A DNA stretch of 5,838 nt, taken from the NCBI GenBank assembly GCA_947632315.1, contig CANROV010000127.1, forward strand, positions 1 through 5,838. Direction: 5' to 3'. Below the pieces are notes generated by a model. That model worked only from the letters and a program-made list of their open reading frames with translations, was not told the DNA's origin and did not search any database. This DNA is from Candidatus Gastranaerophilales bacterium. GTDB taxonomy: Bacteria; Cyanobacteriota; Vampirovibrionia; Gastranaerophilales; Gastranaerophilaceae. A program made the position numbers and the translations under genes. The number at the start of each line of letters is the position of its first letter. Within the stretch, counting starts at the first letter, position 1. Positions 1-5,569 of the stretch are shown in pieces.

Positions 1-1330
1 TTCAATAAATCCGTAATCATTAACTCTTGCGTGAGTAGCTAATGAACCTATCAAACCTGCGTTTGGCCCTTCCGGTGTTTCTATAGGACATATTCTTCCG
101 TAATGTGAAGGATGAATATCACGAACGGCAAACCCTGCACGTTCTCTTACCAAACCGCCCGGCCCTAAAGCAGATATACGTCTTTTATGTGTTAATTCCG
201 CTAACGGATTTACTTGATCCATAAATTGTGATAACTGTGAAGAACCAAAGAACTCTTTTAATGAAGCTATTAACGGTTTTGTATTTAATAAGTTCAAAGG
301 AGTAAGTGTTTCTGAATTTTGAAGAGTCATTCTTTCTTTAACAATTCTTTCAATTCTTGACAGACCTACTCTGAATTGGTTTTGCAACAACTCGCCGACT
401 GAGCGGATTCTTCTGTTTCCCAAGTGGTCGATATCATCACAGCTTCCTTCGTCGTATGTTAAATTTACCAAATATTCAACCGCTGCAACCAAATCTTGAA
501 TAGTAAGTGTTCTTTGTGTTTCTGCAACATTTAAATTTAATTTTTTGTTTAATTTATAACGGCCGACTCTTCCTATATCGTATTTTTTATCATCAAAGAA
601 ACGTGATTCAATAATTGAACGTCCGCCTGCTGCTGAAGCCGGATCACCCGGACGAAGCTTTTTGTATACTTCTATTAATGCTTCATCTGTTGTTTCGGCT
701 GTATCTTTATCTAATGTTTTCTTTAAAAACTCAAAATGAGTAAACAAAGTTTCCATTTCAGAAACTGTTATACCCAATGCTTTTAATAGTGTTGTTGCTA
801 ATATTTTTCTGTTTTTATCTATTTTTACATAGATTATATCATTTGCGTCGGTTTCTATTTTTAACCAAGCGCCTCTATTCGGTATTAATGTTGCATTAAA
901 TAAGCGTTTACCGGTGGGTGAAATTTCACGTTTAAAGTATATTCCGGGTGAACGTACAATCTGTGATACTATAACACGTTCCGCACCGTTTACTATAAAT
1001 GTTCCTTTATTTGTCATTGTCGGAATATCACCGATATAAACTTCTTGTTCTTTTATTTCACCCGTATCACGGTTAATCAAACGGGCCATTACACGTAATT
1101 GTTTTGCGTAGGTAGCATCATGTATTCTTGCTTCTTCCAAAGAGTATTTTGGATTATCAAAAGTGTAATTCGGCAAAAAGCGAATATGAAAGAAATTCTT
1201 CTTTCAATCCTTCTTTTAAAAACCACTCAAATGACTTTTTCTGAATTTCGATTAAATCCGGTAAGTCATCCAATCTTGTTTTGGGCATGCCCATCGGAGT
1301 TATTCTTTCAGAATATTTTTTCTTCAACAT
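1..1330 (-). CDS. rpoB: RNA polymerase beta subunit, N-terminal part; frame broken near 1180; runs off left edge
   Basis: This is the beta subunit of RNA polymerase, which forms one pincer and part of the active centre of the enzyme. The ATG at 1330 follows AGAGG by 7 nt, and the codon just upstream is a stop, so the start is firm. Residues 1-50 read MLKKKYSERITPMG through FEWFLKEGLKEEFLSYS. From 1179 to 1 the next frame is open for 393 codons and contains FLPNYTFDNPKYSLEEAR, INGAERVIVSQIVRSPG, the rifampicin region GSSQLSQFMDQVNPLAE followed by THKRRISALGPGG, and CPIETPEGPN. Key rifampicin-contact residues look wild type (Asp codon 217-219, His 187-189, Ser 172-174). By comparison with remembered RpoB sequences, about 12 residues are missing between the two frames. 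Without a correction, translation would stop at 1157-1159. The His lies near residue 393 after allowing for the gap, a compact cyanobacterial/Thermus-like length, shorter than in Bacillus. Identity is certain; whether the break is real is not. Confidence 0.95.
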
Positions 1331-1334
1331 TCAT

Positions 1335-1342
1335 TCACCTCT
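1335..1342 (-). promoter_or_regulatory. Ribosome binding site of rpoB
   Basis: AGAGGTGA on the minus strand, with AGAGG 7 nt from the ATG at 1330. A second ATG overlaps just upstream but is in another frame and stops after eight codons. This site and the in-frame TGA directly before the ATG fix the rpoB start. Confidence 0.75.
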
Positions 1343-1417
1343 CATTATGTGGTGTACTACAACTATTTATAAAATTATTAATATTTTCAACTAAAGACAA
1401 CTGATTGCCATTATAAA

Positions 1418-1445
1418 ATCATACTTGCTAAAACATGCCCGTCAA
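1418..1445 (-). promoter_or_regulatory. Candidate rpoB promoter P1 (proximal)
   Basis: On the minus strand, TTGACG (1445-1440) is followed after 16 nt by TATGAT (1423-1418), each one mismatch from the sigma-70 consensus. Transcription would begin near 1411, giving an untranslated leader of about 80 nt before the rpoB ATG. A TATAAT at 1415-1410 is too far from this -35 to pair with it. This is inferred from sequence alone. Confidence 0.6.
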
Positions 1446-1501
1446 GCAAAATGCTCTTTTTTAAATGCGTTTTTAAACATTTGTTAACATATTGCATACA
1501 A

Positions 1502-1534
1502 ATTTATGATGATTCAAGTTAAATCATCATAAAT
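1502..1534. repeat. Perfect 13-bp inverted repeat upstream of rpoB
   Basis: Arms ATTTATGATGATT (1502-1514) and AATCATCATAAAT (1522-1534) are perfectly complementary around a 7-nt spacer. Neither strand has a T-run after the arm, so it does not look like a simple rho-independent terminator. The right arm contains the TATGAT of candidate promoter P2, so the repeat could be an operator for a dimeric regulator. It could also be a stem in a longer RNA. Confidence 0.6.
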
Positions 1535-1552
1535 ATTGACTCCCAGTGTCAA
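1526..1552 (-). promoter_or_regulatory. Candidate rpoB promoter P2 (distal)
   Basis: A consensus TTGACA (1552-1547) is followed by TATGAT (1531-1526) with a short 15-nt spacer. The -10 hexamer lies inside the right arm of the inverted repeat at 1502-1534. The short spacing makes it weaker than P1, or dependent on an activator. If used, transcription would start inside the repeat loop, so the RNA would not carry the whole hairpin. Confidence 0.4.
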
Positions 1553-1587
1553 GCCCCTCTTATTAACTTATTTTTTTTTACAGCTAA

Positions 1588-1626
1588 ATAATACTTGAAT
1601 AAATCACTGATTTATCCAAGTATTAT
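1588..1626 (-). terminator. Long AT-rich hairpin, probable transcript end of the EF-hand gene
   Basis: Arms 1588-1606 and 1608-1626 pair over 19 positions with one mismatch (1598/1616), which becomes a G-U pair in minus-strand RNA. That favours a function in RNA from the minus strand. In practice a few central bases must open to form the loop. It lies about 70 nt past the stop of the EF-hand gene and before both rpoB promoters, where a terminator is expected. A clear U-run does not follow; an A-run does, about 9 nt later. It may therefore act as a 3' end stabiliser. Confidence 0.45.
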
Positions 1627-1693
1627 AAACAATTTAATCTGCTTTTATGTATTAACTCAGGCACTTTTAGTGTACCTTAACACTCAGCTCTTT

Positions 1694-2833
1694 TTATTTG
1701 GTTAAAAAGTACACACTCTCTTTTTGTCCAAACGCATAATTTACATTATTATCCGGAATATTATCAGTGAAAGTTTCATTCGTTTCAAGCTTTGCACTGC
1801 CTCCTGTTATCGGATTATATACTACAAAGAAATATTTCTCAGTACCGTCAGCATATTTTTCCGTTACCATTTTTGTATTATTATCTCCCGGATATGATTG
1901 TGTTTGTACTTCTATTGCTTCATTATTTTCATTTACCGTATATAAACCATTTCTATAATCCGTTACGGTAATACTTCCGTCATTGTTCTCATAAAAAAGC
2001 TCGAAATCACTTTCTTGCTGATTAACACTAACATTTTGTATGCGCGAAAATCCCGAATTATTCACATTATTTTCTCTTTCTTGTAAATATTTTACATTCC
2101 CGTCTTTATCAAAATTATAAGAAGTTTTATCTGTTATTTTTTCATCAGAATCATAATTAGTATTAACTATTTGAGTATATTGATTATCTCTAATATATTC
2201 AACTTCATTAGTTTTTAAGCCATCTTTATAGGAAATTTCACTTATTTTATTGTTATCACTATCAGTATATGTTTCAGTTACTAATTGACCATTTTCGTAC
2301 TTCATATGTTTTATTGTTCCGTCATCTTGCGGAATATCCTTTATATAAGTACCTTCAGCAGGAACATCCGCAGAATTTTCAGCTAAAGCAGAATCATTTT
2401 CTTCAAATTGTATATCTTTTATATCTACCTTTGTTATATCATTATTACTATTTCTTATATTTAATTCGGAATTATCATTTAAATTATCCATAGCATCGTA
2501 TGATGAATAATTTTGTGCCAAGTCTACTACAGCATTATATACATCATCTCTTGCATCTTCATAAGAAATACCATATTGTTCTTTATCTAAAAAAGCACTT
2601 ATTGCTTCTTTGTTTGCCTCATACCATCCGTCAAACTCTTCATTTGAAATAAATTCATCTCCATTTGTGGAACTGTCAGGATCAAATTGCAAATGTCCTG
2701 AAGAAAAGAATATTGATACTTCATCATTAGTCAGCGTTCCGTCAGTTTGATACTGACCGCCTTCTTCAGTTCCTGCAGGTTTTAACCATTTCTCATTATC
2801 TACAAGATATTTGGACATATCAATTTCCGGCAT
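1694..2833 (-). CDS. EF-hand domain protein of unknown function, 379 residues
   Basis: I do not recognise a named family. Near the N-terminus are two EF-hand-like calcium loops. The first is QYQTDGTLTNDE (residues 27-38), with the usual Asp5, Gly6, Leu8 and Glu12 but Gln at positions 1 and 3. The second runs from Asp51 and Asp53 to Ile62 and Glu66, with about four extra loop residues, then a helix around FDGWYEAN. Residues 110-160 are Asp/Asn/Ser-rich and probably unstructured. Residues 160-340 repeat short Tyr/Gly strand-turn units (YENGQLVTETY, YKDGLKTNEVEY, DKDGNVKY, YRNGLYTV, YADGTEKYF), reminiscent of MORN_2/YwqK-type repeats. There is no signal peptide or membrane segment, and the protein is strongly acidic. 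AGGAG lies 7 nt before the ATG. It is a single-gene unit divergent from the kinase. Calcium binding is inferred and imperfect. Confidence 0.85.
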   Translation of the reverse strand: MPEIDMSKYLVDNEKWLKPAGTEEGGQYQTDGTLTNDEVSIFFSSGHLQFDPDSSTNGDEFISNEEFDGWYEANKEAISAFLDKEQYGISYEDARDDVYNAVVDLAQNYSSYDAMDNLNDNSELNIRNSNNDITKVDIKDIQFEENDSALAENSADVPAEGTYIKDIPQDDGTIKHMKYENGQLVTETYTDSDNNKISEISYKDGLKTNEVEYIRDNQYTQIVNTNYDSDEKITDKTSYNFDKDGNVKYLQERENNVNNSGFSRIQNVSVNQQESDFELFYENNDGSITVTDYRNGLYTVNENNEAIEVQTQSYPGDNNTKMVTEKYADGTEKYFFVVYNPITGGSAKLETNETFTDNIPDNNVNYAFGQKESVYFLTK

Positions 2834-2840
2834 ATTTATT

Positions 2841-2845
2841 CTCCT
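2841..2845 (-). promoter_or_regulatory. Ribosome binding site of the EF-hand gene
   Basis: AGGAG on the minus strand, 7 nt before the ATG at 2833. It supports that start. No convincing -35/-10 pair for this gene was found in the intergenic region. Confidence 0.7.
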
Positions 2846-2892
2846 GGTAATATTTTTTAATCATATTTTTTGACATTCCTTATATCGTCATT

Positions 2893-2942
2893 TTGTTTTA
2901 CAAACTTGAAATAAAATTTATTTTTTTTACATTTGTTTACAA
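2893..2942. repeat. Two similar short palindromes in the divergent intergenic region
   Basis: TTGTTTTACAAA (2893-2904) and TTGTTTACAA (2933-2942) begin exactly 40 bp apart, between the EF-hand gene and the kinase gene. Both are small inverted repeats around T-rich centres. They could be paired binding sites for a regulator of the divergent genes. In DNA this AT-rich, chance is a serious alternative. Confidence 0.25.
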
Positions 2943-2960
2943 TAATCAGATTTAATATAG

Positions 2961-2989
2961 TTAAAACAAAATTTCTTATATGCTATAAT
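2961..2989 (+). promoter_or_regulatory. Promoter of the histidine kinase gene, with extended -10
   Basis: TGCTATAAT (2981-2989) is a perfect extended -10 element with a consensus TATAAT at 2984-2989. A weak -35, TTAAAA (2961-2966), sits 17 nt upstream; an extended -10 can work with a poor -35. The expected start of transcription is about 2996, immediately before the ATG at 2997, so the mRNA would have almost no leader. Confidence 0.65.
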
Positions 2990-2996
2990 TCATTTT

Positions 2997-4766
2997 ATGA
3001 ATTTAAAAATATTTCACTTAAATACGCAGGCTAAAATTATATTCACCTGGCTTATCATAGGCTCTGTTATTATAGGTATTATTGCACTTATCTCAATTAA
3101 TAATATCCAAAATAAACTTGATAAAAACTATTCTGAATTTGCACAGCTTACCACAAAAGCTATTGCTGCACAGACATCAGATTTTGAAAATGTTTCGGAA
3201 GAACAAAAAGCTTTAATTTTAAAAGACAGATTTTCTTCTTTTATAGAAAATAACGAAGATATATCTTTTATCGAATACAAAGATAAAAATAACAAAATAA
3301 TATATTCATCAAAGAAACATCTTCCGGTTAATGATGATGATACGGTATTAAGTGTCAGCTCGCCCGTTGTATTTAATAACAATATTACCGGTTCCGTTAT
3401 TGTAGGTTTAACAGGGAAAGGAATAAAATTAATATCTTCCACAACAAAGAAAACTTTATTCGGTATTTTTGCCCTAACCTGGCTTACATTTACCGTTTTA
3501 CTTTTATCCAGTTTTCTGCTTATGTCAAAAGAACTCAAAAATCTTTACAAAGGAGTTAAACAAATTTCTACGGGGCAGTTCGGCGTGAAGCTCGAAACGG
3601 AAAATACCGGTGAATTAACCGACGCTTTTAATGATATGTCTAAAATCCTTTCTAAATACGAAGAACAAAACATTGAACAGCTGACTTTAGAACGTAATAA
3701 GCTCGAAGCTGTACTTATGAGCATAATTAACGGTGTTATAGTTTGTGACAACTTTGATAATATTGTTCTTGCTAATTCCGCTTCTCTTCATATGCTTGAA
3801 GTGGAGGAAAAAGATTTTATAAATACTAAAATCCAAAATTACATAGATTCTCACGGACAAAAATGTTTTCTTGAAAAGATAGAAGAATTTAAAGATACTC
3901 CGTTAAATATTATTGAATCAAAACCTGTTGAATTTAATATAGAAGCGGGGAAAAGGACAATAAAAGCCATGATTTCTCCCATGTTTTCAAAACAGCAGGA
4001 CTATGTCGGTTATATCATTGTTCTTATTGATATAACACGTGAAACAGAAGTTAATAAACTTAAAAATACTTTTATTTCAAATGTATCACATGAATTAAGG
4101 ACTCCTGTTACCGTTTTAAGAACATACATTGATACTTTATGCCATAACGGTGATGATTTTGATGAGGATACAAAAAAAGAATTTATGAATACTATTGATA
4201 ATGAAGCAAAAAGACTTCATACAATGGTTAATGATATTCTTGACTTTTCACGGCTTGAATCGGGGAATATTGCTTTGAAAAAAGAATATACTAATCTTAT
4301 CGAGCTTTTAGAACAAAATATTAATTCCATTAAAATTCTTGCAGACGAAAAAAATATTAAAATAACTTTAAAGAAAGCGGGTGAAATTCCCAAAGTCCCA
4401 ATTAATATTGAAAGTATGGACAGAGTTATAAGAAATCTTTTATCTAATGCAATAAAGTATTCCCCTGACGGCAAGGATATTTTAGTTACATCTTGTGTCT
4501 GTGATGATAATAAATATGTTGAATTTTCCGTCAAGGATAATGGTATAGGGATAGCAAAAGAACATTTGGATAAAATCTTTGACAGGTTTTACAGGGTTGA
4601 AAATGCAACACATACGATAAAAGGTACGGGGCTTGGTCTGCATCTTGTTAAATTAACCATTGAAAAATATCATAACGGCTCTGTAACAGTTGAAAGTAAA
4701 GAAAATGAAGGTTCAACTTTTACCGTCAAACTCCCTTTAAATATTGATGAAAACGAATTAATTTAA
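2997..4766 (+). CDS. Membrane sensor histidine kinase (Cache-like, HAMP, PAS, HisKA, HATPase_c), 589 residues
   Basis: This two-component sensor autophosphorylates on histidine and passes the phosphate to a response regulator. Order of parts: TM1 about 13-35; extracytoplasmic sensor about 36-152 resembling a single Cache/PDC domain (ISFIEYKDKNNKIIYSS, later NNITGSVIVG); TM2 about 153-176; HAMP about 177-225; PAS about 232-347; HisKA with FISNVSHELRTP, where His365 is the phospho-acceptor and HELRT fits the HExxT phosphatase motif; N-box RNLLSNAIKYSP (Asn480, Asn484); G1 DNGIGI (514-519); F-box FDRFY (528-532); G2 GTGLGL (543-548). All catalytic motifs are intact. The architecture matches WalK/PhoR-like kinases, but I would not assign a name. 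The ATG has no Shine-Dalgarno, there is no in-frame ATG between the upstream stop (2958-2960) and it, and the first membrane segment fits this start. No response regulator is adjacent. The stop overlaps that of the convergent gene. Confidence 0.95.
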   Translation: MNLKIFHLNTQAKIIFTWLIIGSVIIGIIALISINNIQNKLDKNYSEFAQLTTKAIAAQTSDFENVSEEQKALILKDRFSSFIENNEDISFIEYKDKNNKIIYSSKKHLPVNDDDTVLSVSSPVVFNNNITGSVIVGLTGKGIKLISSTTKKTLFGIFALTWLTFTVLLLSSFLLMSKELKNLYKGVKQISTGQFGVKLETENTGELTDAFNDMSKILSKYEEQNIEQLTLERNKLEAVLMSIINGVIVCDNFDNIVLANSASLHMLEVEEKDFINTKIQNYIDSHGQKCFLEKIEEFKDTPLNIIESKPVEFNIEAGKRTIKAMISPMFSKQQDYVGYIIVLIDITRETEVNKLKNTFISNVSHELRTPVTVLRTYIDTLCHNGDDFDEDTKKEFMNTIDNEAKRLHTMVNDILDFSRLESGNIALKKEYTNLIELLEQNINSIKILADEKNIKITLKKAGEIPKVPINIESMDRVIRNLLSNAIKYSPDGKDILVTSCVCDDNKYVEFSVKDNGIGIAKEHLDKIFDRFYRVENATHTIKGTGLGLHLVKLTIEKYHNGSVTVESKENEGSTFTVKLPLNIDENELI

Positions 4767-5482
4767 ATACTTGCGGAATTATTTTCTTTTATTTTTTTTA
4801 GAGCTTTCTTTGCACATTCATTTTCAACAGAAAATTCCAGTGCAAAATTTATTGATTCTAAATCTCTTGCCAATGCTTCCCTGCAAGCAAGTATATCATT
4901 TATGGAGCAAGAATTTATTTCCGCTTCTGAATTTTTACCTTTATAGATTTTTTTATAAATTTTTTGCGATTTTTCATCATAGCCCGGCAAATTATATTTA
5001 AATCCGTAATATTTATGCAAAGCTCTTATTATTGTATATATTTCAGTATTATTTTTATTGAATATAAACATTGGAGGTGATGATAATTCAACACTTAGTC
5101 TTTTTTGAGTATATAAACTGATTAAATTATTTAACAATAATGATTTTATTCCCGTTTGAGGCAAAATAAATCCTTCTTCTTCCTGAAGCGATTCAAGTAT
5201 TTTTTCGGCGTTATTTATTTTATAGACTTTTATTCCTAATAATTTAATATATTGAATAAGTTTTTCGGGTGAATTAATATATTTTTTTATTACGGATTTT
5301 AATTTATTATTAATTGATTGTTTTTTATTTTCAGTTTCTCCCGTAAAATTTATGCTGGCAGAAGCTGTAACAAATCGTTTTGTTGTCGAATTTTTAAAAC
5401 ATACATTATTTTGAATAAAGTTTACATTAGCATATTTATATATTTTTTTATATAATTTTTTTATTTGATAAAATATTGACAT
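4763..5482 (-). CDS. Protein of unknown function, 239 residues
   Basis: I do not recognise this protein. I place the start at the ATG at 5482 because AGAGGA (5494-5489) lies 6 nt upstream. The frame stays open to a TTG at 5548, but that has no ribosome binding site. The N-terminus is rich in Lys, Tyr and Ile (MSIFYQIKKLYKKIYKY) and is not a clear signal peptide. A short ASINFTGETENKK segment (42-54) follows, then mostly predicted helix: 56-100 is Lys/Ile-rich, 101-165 includes EEEGFILPQTGIKSLLLNN, SSPPMFIFNKNN and a helix ending at YYGFKYNLPGYDE, and the C-terminal helices (190-232) carry CREALARDLESINFALEF. There is no transmembrane helix and no catalytic motif I can name. The gene is convergent with the kinase, sharing stop-codon bases, and divergent from the ABC permease 87 nt away. 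Its length and varied composition argue that it is real. Confidence 0.75.
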   Translation of the reverse strand: MSIFYQIKKLYKKIYKYANVNFIQNNVCFKNSTTKRFVTASASINFTGETENKKQSINNKLKSVIKKYINSPEKLIQYIKLLGIKVYKINNAEKILESLQEEEGFILPQTGIKSLLLNNLISLYTQKRLSVELSSPPMFIFNKNNTEIYTIIRALHKYYGFKYNLPGYDEKSQKIYKKIYKGKNSEAEINSCSINDILACREALARDLESINFALEFSVENECAKKALKKIKENNSASI

Positions 5483-5488
5483 AAAAAA

Positions 5489-5494
5489 TCCTCT
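5489..5494 (-). promoter_or_regulatory. Ribosome binding site deciding the start of the unknown gene
   Basis: AGAGGA on the minus strand, separated by six T residues from the ATG at 5482. The longer TTG start at 5548 lacks any purine-rich site, so this element decides for the 239-residue protein. Confidence 0.75.
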
Positions 5495-5539
5495 TAATTT
5501 ATTAAAAACATTTTTAATGCAAATATTGCCAATACGATT

Positions 5540-5562
5540 TATAATCAAAAAAGAACAAAGGA
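5540..5562 (+). promoter_or_regulatory. Candidate -10 and ribosome binding site of the ABC permease
   Basis: A consensus TATAAT lies at 5540-5545 on the plus strand; the -35 region (about 5517-5522, ATGCAA) is poor. Transcription would start near 5552, giving a leader of about 18 nt. AAGGA (5558-5562) lies 7 nt before the TTG start at 5570. The ribosome binding site is convincing; the promoter is tentative. Confidence 0.45.
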
Positions 5563-5569
5563 TAATTAA

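Larger units (their letters stand above)
1331..1693. other. Non-coding gap between the EF-hand gene and rpoB
   Basis: I see no credible gene in these 363 bases. They hold, in the direction of minus-strand transcription, a short 5-bp stem (1669-1684), the 19-bp hairpin, two candidate promoters with the inverted repeat between or overlapping them, and the rpoB leader. The usual rpoB upstream neighbours rplJ and rplL are absent, so rpoB appears to start its own unit. Confidence 0.7.

Noticed and set aside
1174..1184. Programmed ribosomal frameshift in rpoB at TCG-C-TTT-TTG
   Set aside because: A frameshift would not explain the missing ~12 conserved residues, and I know of no programmed frameshift in rpoB; a deletion or an assembly error fits better.
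1099..1404. Plus-strand open frame of 101 codons opposite the rpoB start
   Set aside because: It lies antisense to firmly identified rpoB sequence and its leader, has no ribosome binding site I can see and resembles nothing; it is a shadow.
1767..2493. Plus-strand open frames (1767-1958, 2269-2493) opposite the EF-hand gene
   Set aside because: They are antisense to a gene with a good start and recognisable domains; their composition is what the reverse strand of AT-rich coding DNA gives.
2910..2928. AAATAAAATTTATTT followed by a T-run, resembling a plus-strand terminator
   Set aside because: The stem is pure A/T with almost no loop, and no plus-strand gene ends upstream of it.
3128..4534. 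Three minus-strand open frames inside the kinase gene (3128-3538, 3545-3751, 4217-4534)
   Set aside because: All are antisense to an intact histidine kinase with every motif in place.
4771..5001. Plus-strand open frame of 76 codons after the kinase
   Set aside because: It is antisense to the 239-residue gene and is rich in Leu/Phe as expected of a shadow. It does not look like a real membrane protein.
5483..5548. Extending the unknown minus-strand gene to a TTG at 5548 (261 residues)
   Set aside because: No ribosome binding site precedes the TTG, while AGAGGA sits 6 nt before the ATG at 5482; the longer form would also run over the permease -10 element.
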